This document shows positions 1-7,969 of a stretch of 14,504 bases of DNA, piece after piece; position 1 is the stretch's first letter; the number at the start of each line of letters is the position of its first letter. Below the pieces are notes generated by a model, which was not told the origin of the DNA, searched no databases, and saw only the letters and a program-made list of their open reading frames with translations. Source of the DNA: Campylobacteraceae bacterium (GTDB lineage Bacteria; Campylobacterota; Campylobacteria; Campylobacterales; Sulfurovaceae); contig JALSQJ010000075.1 of assembly GCA_026985495.1 (NCBI GenBank), forward strand, positions 1 to 14,504, read 5' to 3'. A program made the translations under genes and the position numbers.

Positions 1-532
1 TATAGAGTCTGACCCTTCAAAATTAAAAAATTATGATAAACTTATTTTACCAGGTGTTGGTGCATTTGGCGATGCTATGGAACACTTAAAAAGTAATGGA
101 ATGGATAGTGCCATAAAAGAGTATGCTCAAAGTGGCAAACCTCTTTTAGGTATTTGTCTTGGTATGCAACTGCTTTTTGAAAGCTCCCAAGAGTTTGGAG
201 AGAGTGAGGGATTAGGGCTTATAGAGGGTAGAGTAGTAGCTTTTGATAAGCAAAAATTTGACCATAAACTAAAAGTTCCTCATATGGGCTGGAATGAGAT
301 GTTTAAACAGAACGATAACCCTCTATTTCTAGGATTAGATAAAGAGTTCTATCTATATTTTGTCCACTCATTTCACGCTGTATGTGATGACAAATACGCT
401 ATAGGCAAAACTTATTATGGCTATGAGTTTGTATCTGCTGTAAACAGAGATAATATCTACGGCATACAACCCCACCCAGAAAAAAGCCATGAGAATGGTT
501 TAAAGATTATTGAGAATTTTGTAAAGTTGTAG
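1..532 (+). CDS. hisH: Imidazole glycerol phosphate synthase, glutaminase subunit HisH (5' truncated by window edge)
   Basis: HisH hydrolyses glutamine and passes ammonia to HisF, which forms IGP and AICAR in histidine biosynthesis. The reading frame is open from base 2, and 176 residues are visible. Families of this type are about 200 residues, so some 25-30 N-terminal residues lie outside the window. The oxyanion-strand motif LPGVGAFGDAM is encoded at about 47-79. The nucleophile elbow GICLGMQ carries the catalytic Cys, and the C-terminal PHPEKS supplies the catalytic His and Glu, so the class I glutamine amidotransferase triad is complete. An internal ATG at 77 is not the start, because conserved HisH sequence continues upstream of it. 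The stop codon (530-532) lies inside the left arm of an inverted repeat. HisA is encoded downstream, but separated from hisH by a two-gene cassette. Confidence 0.95.
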   Translation, partial: IESDPSKLKNYDKLILPGVGAFGDAMEHLKSNGMDSAIKEYAQSGKPLLGICLGMQLLFESSQEFGESEGLGLIEGRVVAFDKQKFDHKLKVPHMGWNEMFKQNDNPLFLGLDKEFYLYFVHSFHAVCDDKYAIGKTYYGYEFVSAVNRDNIYGIQPHPEKSHENGLKIIENFVKL

Positions 533-592
533 GGTGCAATTTATTGCACCAATAGATAATAAAAATAACGGTACAATAAATTGACACCCTAC
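529..592. repeat. Imperfect inverted repeat (REP/MITE-like element) at the hisH-cassette junction
   Basis: The left arm 529-550 and right arm 570-592 are reverse complements apart from one unpaired base (A584) and one C/A mismatch (547/573). They would form a long stem with a 19-nt loop. Nested inside the left arm is a perfect 8-bp-arm palindrome (GGTGCAAT at 533-540, ATTGCACC at 543-550). The left arm includes the hisH stop codon. There is no U-tract after the stem, so it does not look like a simple intrinsic terminator. The structure suits a small dispersed palindromic element, and it marks the boundary where the ATPase-TOPRIM cassette begins. Whether it recurs in the genome cannot be seen from this window. 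Confidence 0.6.
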
Positions 593-606
593 CCAAGGAG
601 AAGCAA

Positions 607-1581
607 ATGAATGACCATTTCATAAAAAATATAGAGATTAAAAACTTTAAATGCTTTAAAGACTTTAAAGTAGAGGGATTTGGAAGAGTAAATCTTATTG
701 GTGGGAAAAATAATGTGGGGAAGACTGCTTTTATGGAGGCTCTCTATGTAAATATCAATTCTCAAACAGTTGGAACTCTTTTGTATGCCTTAGTTGCAAT
801 TAAAAGTTCAAGATATACGCTTGATATTTTAGATGATAAAAATAGAAATATAAATTTTTCAGTGAAGAGGTTTATTGAAGATTCAAATAATATTTATACA
901 AAATCAAATATAAATGAAGTATCTTTTAATATAAAAGATAATGATGGAGTTAAAGAGTACTTTTTTAAATTAAAAGAGAGAGATGTTAGAGTTAATATTA
1001 ACAACTTCTCTTTTGAACTTGAGCATTCAAAAAATATTAATTATATAGATAATTTAGGATTAAATAAAAGTAGTTTAAAAGAGGCATTTATAGCTGTTCA
1101 AATTAGGGATAAAGAGGATACTCTTTATAAATATATAAATAGTTTTGACTCGGATGTTATAAATTTTAAGATTATAGGTGGAGATATTCCTCAATGTAAA
1201 TCTTCAAATGGAGAGTATAGAGACCTTAATCAATTTGGAGATGGGCTAAAACATTTTATATCGGTAATCTGTTCTATCTATGCAAGTAGTAATGGATATC
1301 TGTTTATAGATGAGGTAGAGAATGGAATACACTATACAAAAATGGAACTTTTTTGGAGTGCTATATTATCTATTTCGAAAGAACAAAACGTCCAAATATT
1401 TGCTACCACTCATTCGGCAGAGGCTATTAACTCTTTTACAAAAATAGCTCAAAAGCAGAAAGATAGAGATATTGATTATATTAAATTAACAAAACTAGAA
1501 GATAATAGAAGAGTAGCAGGTGTTAGAGATTTTGAGATGTTGGAGTATCTATTAGAAGATGGACATGAGGCAAGAGAGTAA
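607..1581 (+). CDS. OLD-family-like AAA/ABC-type ATPase, candidate defence protein
   Basis: This 324-residue protein has the N-terminal strand pattern of OLD/RecF-like ATPases (IKNIEIKNFKCFKDF, residues 6-20). It has a P-loop at 33-40 (GKNNVGKT), an ABC-signature-like QFGDGLK at 209-215, a Walker B YLFIDEVENG at 231-240 and an H-loop His in TTHS at 267-270. The middle (about 80-190) is poorly conserved, lysine- and asparagine-rich and unrecognised. The ATG at 607 follows a good ribosome binding site (AAGGAG, 595-600). The stop overlaps the next start (TAATG), which implies coupled translation with the TOPRIM gene. The gene is far more AT-rich than the his genes: 13 of 60 bases are G/C at 961-1020, against 27 of 60 at 2281-2340 in hisA. 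An ATPase paired with a TOPRIM protein suggests a split OLD or PARIS-like anti-phage module. This role is inferred. Confidence 0.85.
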   Translation: MNDHFIKNIEIKNFKCFKDFKVEGFGRVNLIGGKNNVGKTAFMEALYVNINSQTVGTLLYALVAIKSSRYTLDILDDKNRNINFSVKRFIEDSNNIYTKSNINEVSFNIKDNDGVKEYFFKLKERDVRVNINNFSFELEHSKNINYIDNLGLNKSSLKEAFIAVQIRDKEDTLYKYINSFDSDVINFKIIGGDIPQCKSSNGEYRDLNQFGDGLKHFISVICSIYASSNGYLFIDEVENGIHYTKMELFWSAILSISKEQNVQIFATTHSAEAINSFTKIAQKQKDRDIDYIKLTKLEDNRRVAGVRDFEMLEYLLEDGHEARE

Positions 1582-2153
1582 TGAAAGTTGCTATTTTACA
1601 TGAGGGTAACGCTAAAAAGACAAACGATAATGAGTTATTGAAACTTTTAATATCTGAATTAAATTTAAATATTGAGCAAGTGAGTTTTTTTGGTTTTGGA
1701 ACTAAGAGTAATTTTTTTAATGTAAATAATCGTGAATATAAAATTCTTCTACAAAAGATAGAAGAGAGAACGATAGAGAGAGTTTTATTTGTAGTTGATG
1801 CTGATTATGAAAATAATGATAGTAAATATGGTGGTTATCAAAATACAAAAACAGAACTAGAAAAAATAATTTTAGAGTTAAATTTAGAAGAAAAATCTGA
1901 TATATATATTACTTGTGACCCTACAGCACAATGTGGTTATTTAGAATCACTAATTTTATCAACCATACCAAAAGAGCAAAAAGAGTGTATAGAGACTTTT
2001 TTGAAGTGTTCAGATTTTAAATCAAAAGAGAACCATAAAGCTATTTTGAATCAGATATATAAAACAGCTTATCCCAAAGCACCTTTTGACTTCTCACATG
2101 AAAATTTTAATGAACTAAAACAAAAATTAAAAAACCTATTTAAGGAAAACTAA
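1581..2153 (+). CDS. Small TOPRIM-domain protein (DUF3226-like), partner of the ATPase
   Basis: This 190-residue protein shows the TOPRIM pattern. A glutamate sits in the first strand-helix turn (ILHEGN, Glu8), followed by a helix rich in Leu, and a hydrophobic strand ends in DxD (VVDADYE, Asp73 and Asp75). These acidic residues bind Mg2+ in topoisomerase, primase and OLD-nuclease TOPRIM folds. A later conserved-looking segment ([16 protein letters not shown], about 112-127) resembles the DUF3226 type of stand-alone TOPRIM proteins; this assignment is from memory of the family. The start overlaps the ATPase stop by one base, and hisA begins one base after this stop. The product probably acts with the ATPase as a nuclease or toxic effector, as AriB does with AriA in PARIS or as the C-terminal TOPRIM half of OLD does. 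Its activity is not shown by sequence alone. Confidence 0.75.
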   Translation: MKVAILHEGNAKKTNDNELLKLLISELNLNIEQVSFFGFGTKSNFFNVNNREYKILLQKIEERTIERVLFVVDADYENNDSKYGGYQNTKTELEKIILELNLEEKSDIYITCDPTAQCGYLESLILSTIPKEQKECIETFLKCSDFKSKENHKAILNQIYKTAYPKAPFDFSHENFNELKQKLKNLFKEN

Positions 2154-2154
2154 A

Positions 2155-2868
2155 ATGATAATACTACCAGCGATTGACCTAAAAGATGGAAAAGCCGTAA
2201 GATTAAGTAAAGGACTCATGGAGTCTGCGAAGATATATAGTGATGAGCCGTGGCAAGTGGCTAAACGCTTTGAGGAGTTGGGAAGCGAGTGGGTGCATTT
2301 GGTTGATTTGAATGGTGCATTTGCAGGAGAGCCTAAAAATTTAGAGCAGATTAAAAAGATTCGCCAAAACTGTAATCTAAAACTAGAACTTGGTGGGGGT
2401 ATTCGTGATGAAGAGACCATTAAAATGTATTTGGAGCTTGGGATTGATAGATTGATTTTAGGCTCTATCGCTGTCAAAGAGCCAGAGTTTGTCAAGGCTA
2501 TGGCAAAAAAATATCCTATTGTGGTAGGAATTGATGCCATTGATGGCATGGTGGCTGTTGAGGGTTGGGCAGAGACTTCAGATATGAAAGCTACTGATTT
2601 AGCTAGAGAGTTTGCATCTTGTGGGGTAGAAGCTATTATATGTACCGATGTAGGACGAGATGGAATGATGAGTGGGGTAAATATTGAGTTTACTAAATCT
2701 ATACAAGAGGCTTGTGGATTGGAGACCATTGCAAGTGGAGGATTAAAAGATATGAGTGATATAAAGGCTTTAATAAAAGCAGGTATTGATGGGACTATTG
2801 TAGGAAAAGCCTTTTATGAGGGGACATTAGATTTACAAGAGGCATTTGGAGTGGCAAATGAAAAGTAA
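2155..2868 (+). CDS. hisA: ProFAR isomerase HisA
   Basis: HisA is the (beta/alpha)8-barrel enzyme that converts ProFAR to PRFAR, the substrate of HisFH. The 237 residues are a normal full length. Visible motifs are the N-terminal [14 protein letters not shown] with catalytic Asp8, the first phosphate-binding LELGGGIRD (about 77-85), VVGIDAIDG with catalytic Asp127, [18 protein letters not shown] at 163-174 and the second phosphate-binding IASGGLKD at 192-199. The ATG lies one base after the TOPRIM stop, with AAGGAAAA (2142-2149) as ribosome binding site inside the end of the TOPRIM gene. The 3' end overlaps prmA by 11 bases. Codon use and G/C content are higher than in the preceding cassette. 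Confidence 0.97.
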   Translation: MIILPAIDLKDGKAVRLSKGLMESAKIYSDEPWQVAKRFEELGSEWVHLVDLNGAFAGEPKNLEQIKKIRQNCNLKLELGGGIRDEETIKMYLELGIDRLILGSIAVKEPEFVKAMAKKYPIVVGIDAIDGMVAVEGWAETSDMKATDLAREFASCGVEAIICTDVGRDGMMSGVNIEFTKSIQEACGLETIASGGLKDMSDIKALIKAGIDGTIVGKAFYEGTLDLQEAFGVANEK

Positions 2869-3682
2869 ATATTATGAGTTAACAATAACTATTGAAAATG
2901 AAGATTTTGTAGATTTTTTAGCCGATTTTGTAGCTAATATTGCAGGAGATGGAATTGAGATTGGGAAAAATAGTATTATTGTTCGTTCAGAGAATAGCTT
3001 GAGTGATGTAGAGGATAATATTAACTCTTTACTTGAAACATTAGGAAGTGATATTAAAGTCTCATATAAAATAGAGATAAAAGAGAATCAAGATTGGATA
3101 TCATCGTATCAGAACTCAATTGAGCCTATTGAAGTAGGAAAATTTTACATCTATCCAAGTTGGTATGAAGCAAAAGAGGGTAAAATCAACATTAAAATTG
3201 ACCCAGCATTGGCATTTGGTTCTGGTCATCATGCTACAACTTTCTCATGTTTAGATGCTATAGGAACTTATGTTACTAGTAGAGAGCATGTTTTAGATGT
3301 AGGCTGTGGTTCAGGTATTTTAGGATTGGCTTGTAGAAAACTAGGTGCAACTGTAGAGCTTTGCGATACAGACCCTATTTCAGTTGACTCTTGTGAAAAG
3401 AATTTCGCTCTAAATAGTGAAGAGTATGAAGAGCTTTGGGAGGGTTCAGCAAATCAAGCTAAGGGTGAGTATGATGTGGTTATTGCTAATATTATTGCTG
3501 ATGTGCTAAAGTTTATTGTAGAAGATTTAAAACGAGCTACTAAGGTTGGTGGTATTTTAATTCTTTCAGGTATTTTGGACAAAAAAGAGGAGCAAGTTAG
3601 AGATGCCTACAGTGGGTTAGAGTTAATAGAGAGAAAAGAGAGAGATGAGTGGGTGACACTTGTCTATAAAAAAGTAAAATAA
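2858..3682 (+). CDS. prmA: Ribosomal protein L11 methyltransferase PrmA
   Basis: PrmA is a cytoplasmic SAM-dependent enzyme that trimethylates ribosomal protein L11. In the 274-residue product the N-terminal substrate-recognition domain covers about 1-95. The catalytic domain then shows the family signature [15 protein letters not shown] (114-128), SAM-binding [11 protein letters not shown] (145-155), an acidic strand end ELCDTDP and the substrate-side ANII motif (about 210-213). I chose the ATG at 2858 because GGAG (2848-2851) sits 6 nt upstream. An in-frame TTG at 2846 would add four residues but lacks such a site. The start lies inside the end of hisA, so the two genes are translationally coupled. 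The gene is followed after 22 nt by ftsH. Confidence 0.95.
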   Translation: MKSKYYELTITIENEDFVDFLADFVANIAGDGIEIGKNSIIVRSENSLSDVEDNINSLLETLGSDIKVSYKIEIKENQDWISSYQNSIEPIEVGKFYIYPSWYEAKEGKINIKIDPALAFGSGHHATTFSCLDAIGTYVTSREHVLDVGCGSGILGLACRKLGATVELCDTDPISVDSCEKNFALNSEEYEELWEGSANQAKGEYDVVIANIIADVLKFIVEDLKRATKVGGILILSGILDKKEEQVRDAYSGLELIERKERDEWVTLVYKKVK

Positions 3683-3704
3683 AATTAGGAAATTAGATAG
3701 ATAG

Positions 3705-5639
3705 ATGAATATGCAAAATAACAATCAAAACAACGAACAAAACAACAATTTTTTTAATGAAAATCCAATGTTAGCATTTGGTATTTTTATCTTAGTCATG
3801 GTTATTCTTTTTAAATCATTTATGGGGGATAGTGACCTCTCTGGAATGATGGGTGACCCACGAATTAAAAAAGTTGAACAGGTGAAATATTCAGATATTA
3901 GAAAAATGGTAAAAGAGAAACAGGTAAAGTCGGTAAAGATTACATCGACCATGCTTGAAGCAACAGATCTATCTGGAACTACAAAATATGTAGCAAAAAA
4001 TATTCCTGCTTACGATATGGAGTTTATTCCTCTTCTTGAAGAGAATAATATTACCTATGAGGGACAAGTTGGTGAAGGTCCATTGGCACGTTATATTAAT
4101 ATGCTTTTACCAATTATTTTTATTGTTGCGATTTGGCTCTTTTTAGCTAAAAAGATGTCAAAAGGAATGGGTGGAATTTTAGGTGCAGGTAAAGCAGATA
4201 AGCTTATAAGTTCTGAACGACCTGATGTGAAGTTTGATGATGTTCAAGGAGTACAAGAGGCTAAAGATGAGGTTGTAGAGATTGTTGATTTCCTTAAATA
4301 TCCAGAGCGATATATTGAACTTGGTGCTAAGATACCAAAAGGTTTACTTCTTGTAGGACCTCCAGGTACAGGTAAAACCCTTTTAGCTAAAGCTGTTGCA
4401 GGTGAAGCAGAAGTTCCATTTTTCTCTGTAAGTGGTTCAAGTTTTATGGAGATGTTTGTAGGGGTAGGGGCAAGTCGTGTGCGTGATCTATTTGAACAAG
4501 CAAAAAAGTCAGCTCCATCTATTATTTTTATTGATGAGATTGATGCTATTGGTAAGTCGCGTTCATCAGGAAATCAGATGGGTGGTCACTCTGAGCAAGA
4601 GCAGACGCTAAATCAACTATTAGCAGAGATGGATGGTTTTGGAACCAATACACCAGTTATTGTGTTAGCTGCGACCAATAGACCAGAGACACTTGATGCT
4701 GCACTACTTAGAGCAGGGCGTTTTGACAGACAGGTACTTGTTGACAAGCCAGATTTTGCAGGGCGTTTGGCTATTTTAAAAGTACACTCAAAGAGTGTAA
4801 AACTTGATGATAGTGTAGATATGGAGATTGTAGCAAAACAGACAGCAGGAATGGCAGGTGCAGATTTAGCAAACATAATTAACGAAGCTGCTCTTCTCTC
4901 TGGTCGTCGTAACAAAAAGAAAATAGGAGAGTCTGAACTCCTTGAAGCAGTTGAGAGAGCATTTGTTGGATTAGAGAGAAAAAATAGAAAAGTTTCAGAT
5001 ATAGAGAAAAAAATTGTAGCCTATCATGAGAGTGGTCATGCTCTTATGGCAGAGTTAACTAAAGGTTCAACTAGAGTTACAAAAGTATCTATTATCCCTA
5101 GAGGTTTAGGTGCATTAGGTTATACACTACATCTACCAGATGATGAAGATAGATTTTTAAAGCGTAAATATGAGCTTATGGCAGAGGTTGATGTTCTTCT
5201 TGGTGGACGTGCTGCTGAAGAGGTCTTTTTAGGAGAGATAAGTACAGGTGCAGGAAATGACCTTGACCGTGCAACAGCTATCTTAAAAGATATGATTTCA
5301 GTTTATGGAATGAGTGATGTAGCAGGGCTAATGGTTCTTTCACGCTCTCAAAGCTCTTTCCTTGGTGGAGGAGTGGTATCAAATGATTATAGTGAAAAGA
5401 TGGCACAAGATATTGACATAAGTATTAAATCAACATTAACAGAGCGTTATGAGTATGTTAAAAAGACGCTTAAAGAGTATGCAGGAGCTATTGAAAATAT
5501 GTCAGCTATTCTTTTAGATATTGAGGTGATTGAAGGTACTAAAGTGCAAGAGATTATTAAAGAGTTTGAAGAGGAGAATAATTTAGAATCTCGTATGGCT
5601 CATTTAGAAAATAAAGAAGTATTAGAAGAGGGAAAATAG
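3705..5639 (+). CDS. ftsH: ATP-dependent zinc metalloprotease FtsH
   Basis: FtsH is the hexameric inner-membrane AAA+ protease that removes misassembled membrane proteins and regulatory targets. The 644 residues contain, in order: an Asn/Gln-rich N-terminal tail (2-20), TM1 (about 21-38), a periplasmic domain, TM2 (about 131-148), Walker A GPPGTGKT (218-225), the pore loop FVG (251-253), Walker B IIFIDEID (273-280) and the second region of homology with two arginine fingers (about 323-342). The zinc site is HESGH (441-445), with a likely third ligand Asp519. All catalytic elements are intact. A second ATG two codons downstream (3711) is possible; the nearest AGGA (3687-3690) is rather far from either start. 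The low-complexity Asn-rich tail before TM1 is the one unusual feature. Confidence 0.98.
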   Translation: MNMQNNNQNNEQNNNFFNENPMLAFGIFILVMVILFKSFMGDSDLSGMMGDPRIKKVEQVKYSDIRKMVKEKQVKSVKITSTMLEATDLSGTTKYVAKNIPAYDMEFIPLLEENNITYEGQVGEGPLARYINMLLPIIFIVAIWLFLAKKMSKGMGGILGAGKADKLISSERPDVKFDDVQGVQEAKDEVVEIVDFLKYPERYIELGAKIPKGLLLVGPPGTGKTLLAKAVAGEAEVPFFSVSGSSFMEMFVGVGASRVRDLFEQAKKSAPSIIFIDEIDAIGKSRSSGNQMGGHSEQEQTLNQLLAEMDGFGTNTPVIVLAATNRPETLDAALLRAGRFDRQVLVDKPDFAGRLAILKVHSKSVKLDDSVDMEIVAKQTAGMAGADLANIINEAALLSGRRNKKKIGESELLEAVERAFVGLERKNRKVSDIEKKIVAYHESGHALMAELTKGSTRVTKVSIIPRGLGALGYTLHLPDDEDRFLKRKYELMAEVDVLLGGRAAEEVFLGEISTGAGNDLDRATAILKDMISVYGMSDVAGLMVLSRSQSSFLGGGVVSNDYSEKMAQDIDISIKSTLTERYEYVKKTLKEYAGAIENMSAILLDIEVIEGTKVQEIIKEFEEENNLESRMAHLENKEVLEEGK

Positions 5640-6250
5640 TGAAAAAATTAATATTGGCAGTTTTTGTAATCGCTTCTGTTATATTTACAGCACTTCAAGC
5701 AAAAGAAGAGGTTGTTAAAGCAAAACAAGCAAAAAAAATGACAGTGATGGAGATTTATCAACGAATGAGTTTTCTTTTGGCTGACAAGTGGTATTTATCA
5801 GAATCAGAAAAACAGATAGATACCACAGGAGCAGAGAAAAATCCTGCTATTGCACACTTAGTTGGTGATGTAAATGCTGTAGGAACAGAGTATAAAGTTA
5901 TAGGTCGTGGAGCGACTTTAGAGGAGATTTTACTCCCTAATACTATGAAATCTATGGTCACTATGTATCACTGTAACTCTTATAGCAACTGTACAGAGCT
6001 TTGGGCAACGCACTATTGTGCAAAACAGAATCAACCACGTTTTATTTTAAATGTTAAAGAGACTACTCCCAATAAGTTTGTCTTTGATTGTGATATGAAG
6101 ACTAAGTTATGTAACTCAGCAGAAGATCATATTCATAAAATTATCTTAGAGCTTTCAGATGATGATGACCATCTAAAAGCTTCCTATTTAGCATGGAAAG
6201 ATAAAAAATTGAGAAAGAGACACTCTATTTACCATTTTGATAGAATGTAA
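5639..6250 (+). CDS. Secreted lipocalin-like protein of unknown function
   Basis: This 203-residue protein starts at GTG, which overlaps the ftsH stop by one base. It begins with a clear signal peptide (MKKLILAVFVIASVIFTALQA, cleavage probably after residue 21), so it is exported. The mature part carries segments I recognise from a widespread uncharacterised beta-barrel (lipocalin-like) family: a MVTMYH strand (106-111), THYCAKQNQPRF (124-135) and a late DHIHKIILEL strand (163-172). Unlike cytoplasmic relatives it has five cysteines (112, 118, 127, 151, 157), two of which flank a short insertion in the MVTMYH hairpin; periplasmic disulfides are plausible. Position directly behind ftsH indicates co-transcription but does not reveal function. 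Ligand and role are unknown. Confidence 0.8.
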   Translation: MKKLILAVFVIASVIFTALQAKEEVVKAKQAKKMTVMEIYQRMSFLLADKWYLSESEKQIDTTGAEKNPAIAHLVGDVNAVGTEYKVIGRGATLEEILLPNTMKSMVTMYHCNSYSNCTELWATHYCAKQNQPRFILNVKETTPNKFVFDCDMKTKLCNSAEDHIHKIILELSDDDDHLKASYLAWKDKKLRKRHSIYHFDRM

Positions 6251-6314
6251 GCTATTAATCATCTTTTTTAAGCATTATTAATATATTATAGTTATAAAAA
6301 AGAGAGTAATAGAT

Positions 6315-7031
6315 TTGAAAGAGTTTTTTAATTATGGTGAAAAGGTCAATGGTTATGAGGTTAGAGTTTTAAATGAAAGAGAAGCAAGAGCTGCAGCAGG
6401 AATTCTATTTGTAGGTGCTTTTTTAGGGCTTACTAATGGAGTAATGCTTGGAACAGCTATTTTTTCTAAATATTTTGTAAGTTTTTTTGCTTTAGATTTT
6501 CTAATAAGAGTTATTCAGCCTCGCTACTCTCCAAGTCTGCTTTTGGGACGTTTTTTTGTTCAAAATCAAACTCCTGAATATGTAGGTGCAGAGCAGAAAC
6601 GTTTTGCATGGGGGCTTGGTCTTATGTTAGCTATACCTATGTTCTACTACTTAGTTATCGACTTCCAACCAAACCCTATTAAAGTTTTTGTCTGTCTTAT
6701 CTGTATGACACTTCTCTTTTTAGAGTCAGCGTTCTCTATATGTTTAGGGTGTAAGCTCTTTAATCTGATAAAAAAAGAGAGAGCAACGCACTGTCCAGGT
6801 GGTGTTTGTGAAATAAAGGTAAAAGAGCCAATTCAAACCTTCTCAACTCTTCAAAAGTTTATTTTAGTATTGACTGTTGTGGTTGCCTCTTATGGGACTT
6901 ATGCTTATTTTACTAAGTTAGAGAATAGAACAGTATTTGTTAAAAAGATGCAACAGCTTTTAATGAGTGAGGAGGCTTATGAACAGATGCAAATGGAGAA
7001 AGAGTGGGCTGAAGATGATGATGATTGGTAA
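6315..7031 (+). CDS. DUF4395 family membrane protein
   Basis: The 238-residue product begins with the typical DUF4395 opening (FNYGEKVNGYEVRVLNEREA, residues 5-24). About four hydrophobic segments follow (roughly 28-48, 50-66, 98-116, 121-147), with a fifth helix near 181-198. The family Cys motif CLGC is at 143-146 at the end of a helix, and a second Cys pair (CPGGVC, 160-165) lies in the following loop; together they could bind a metal or be redox active. The tail is strongly acidic (EDDDDW). The start is TTG with a GAGAG-type ribosome binding site. It lies 64 bp after the lipocalin-like gene, and the AT-rich gap could hold a weak promoter. The function of DUF4395 proteins is not established. 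Confidence 0.85.
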   Translation: MKEFFNYGEKVNGYEVRVLNEREARAAAGILFVGAFLGLTNGVMLGTAIFSKYFVSFFALDFLIRVIQPRYSPSLLLGRFFVQNQTPEYVGAEQKRFAWGLGLMLAIPMFYYLVIDFQPNPIKVFVCLICMTLLFLESAFSICLGCKLFNLIKKERATHCPGGVCEIKVKEPIQTFSTLQKFILVLTVVVASYGTYAYFTKLENRTVFVKKMQQLLMSEEAYEQMQMEKEWAEDDDDW

Positions 7032-7085
7032 TCTTTATTGATTTAAATCTCTATTTTAATCTATATATTTAAACTAAAAAGTAAC

Positions 7086-7112
7086 TTTTTTTAACATTAA
7101 ATGTTAAAAAAA
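7086..7112. promoter_or_regulatory. Palindrome overlapping the -35 region, candidate operator
   Basis: Arms TTTTTTTAACAT (7086-7097) and ATGTTAAAAAAA (7101-7112) are perfect reverse complements around a 3-base centre. The core reads TTAAC-N7-GTTAA (7091-7107). Its centre lies about 30 bp upstream of the predicted transcription start of the PilJ-like operon, over the -35 region. That is a typical site for a dimeric regulator, more likely a repressor. The half-sites resemble the TTAAC/GTTAA half-sites of the Campylobacter NssR (Crp-Fnr type) operator, but that site has 4 bases between halves, not 7. Formation of a DUF4395 terminator hairpin is an alternative, though no U-tract follows on the plus strand. 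Confidence 0.5.
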
Positions 7113-7113
7113 A

Positions 7114-7122
7114 TGTTATAAT
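7114..7122 (+). promoter_or_regulatory. Extended -10 promoter of the PilJ-like/hybrid kinase operon
   Basis: The sequence TGTTATAAT matches the extended -10 consensus TG-N-TATAAT exactly. The upstream region has alternating A and T tracts, as in Campylobacterota sigma-70 promoters, which depend little on a -35 box. A start near 7129 would give a leader of about 70 nt ending in the ribosome binding site AAGGAG (7187-7192) before the ATG at 7199. Confidence 0.65.
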
Positions 7123-7129
7123 TAGAGTT

Positions 7130-7158
7130 AGAAGAGAGTCTCTTATAAACTCTTTTCT
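7130..7158 (+). promoter_or_regulatory. Predicted 5' leader hairpin of the PilJ-like operon
   Basis: AGAAGAGAGT (7130-7139) can pair with ACTCTTTTCT (7149-7158) over 10 positions with one G-U pair, leaving a 9-nt loop. The structure would sit at the very 5' end of the transcript predicted from the -10 box at 7117-7122. It could stabilise the mRNA or take part in regulation. A competing small inverted repeat (AAGAGA/TCTCTT, 7132-7144) overlaps it. Confidence 0.35.
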
Positions 7159-7198
7159 AAAATTAATTTACTATATAGAATAAAGTAAGGAGACTAAA

Positions 7199-7969
7199 AT
7201 GAATAAATTTTATACAATTATTATGATTATATTTTTTACTACAAATATGTTAACAGCAAAAACTGGGACATATAATAGAGAAAAATTGGAACTTGTGAAG
7301 ATTATTAAGCAACAGCAGATACTCTCTCAGCGTATTGCAAAAGCTTATTTGTATGTTAAGAAAAATAAATCAACAGAGAGAGCGACACAGCAATTAAAGG
7401 AGAGTTTGGATAGTTTTTATAAAACTTACTCTACAATTAATTCTAAAACAAAAAGTTCTCAAATTCGAAAGATAATGAGTTCTATTAAAAAGAGCAGTTC
7501 AGATTTTAAAAGATTATCAAAAAAGTCTGCTACTGATGAAAATGTAAAAGAGATTTTAACTTTAAGTGATACGGTCTTGAATAAAAGTAAGAGAGTAGAA
7601 CAACTTTTGAAAAAGAGTCTTAAAAAAGAAGCCTATCTATGGACAAGTAAATCAGGGCAACAGCAGGTGTTAATAGAGCGTATAGCAAGATATTATATTG
7701 CTCTACAATCTAATAGTAAAGATAAAACTATTGAGAAAAAATTGAAAAGCACTATTGCAGAGTTTTCAAGAAATCATGAGAGATTAATGAAAAATAAGAG
7801 TAATACTCAAAGTATTAAAGATAAACTAAATGAAGTTGATAGGTTATGGAAGAGAACAAATAAACTTTATAGTGATAAGAAGATTAGTACAATTATTTTT
7901 CAGGCAACAGATAAAATTTCAAAAAATATGAAAAAGGTTGGAAAATTGTATAGTGCAGTGTATAAATAA
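7199..7969 (+). CDS. Secreted PilJ/NarX-like helical protein, first of pair
   Basis: The 256-residue product has a signal peptide (1-20, ending LTA) and no other membrane segment, so it is probably a soluble periplasmic protein. The mature part is helical and lysine-rich and contains two copies of a PilJ-type module. The hallmark helix is QQQILSQRIAKAYL at 38-51 and, more divergent, QQQVLIERIARYYI at 154-167. In PilJ and NarX-type receptors this helix (usual form RQRMLSQRIAK) starts the ligand-binding four-helix bundle. Here the N-terminal Arg of the motif is Gln. The ribosome binding site AAGGAG (7187-7192) supports the ATG. The stop overlaps the next start (TAATG). I infer an accessory sensor for the kinase encoded two genes downstream. 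Ligand unknown; nitrate, nitrite or another small anion is possible. Confidence 0.75.
   Translation: MNKFYTIIMIIFFTTNMLTAKTGTYNREKLELVKIIKQQQILSQRIAKAYLYVKKNKSTERATQQLKESLDSFYKTYSTINSKTKSSQIRKIMSSIKKSSSDFKRLSKKSATDENVKEILTLSDTVLNKSKRVEQLLKKSLKKEAYLWTSKSGQQQVLIERIARYYIALQSNSKDKTIEKKLKSTIAEFSRNHERLMKNKSNTQSIKDKLNEVDRLWKRTNKLYSDKKISTIIFQATDKISKNMKKVGKLYSAVYK

Noticed and set aside
2136..2729. 197-codon open frame on the minus strand across hisA
   Set aside because: It is antisense to a clear, fully conserved hisA, has a Ser/Ile-rich composition typical of reverse-strand shadows, and shows no recognisable domain.
3714..3770. Asn/Gln-rich repeat at the start of ftsH as a tandem repeat locus
   Set aside because: The AAC/AAT-rich stretch is irregular at the DNA level and is explained as a low-complexity N-terminal tail, which is common in FtsH proteins.
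7086..7112. The palindrome as a true NssR/Fnr site
   Set aside because: The half-sites match TTAAC/GTTAA, but the spacing is 7 bases, not the 4 required for Crp-Fnr family dimers, so only a generic operator call is kept.
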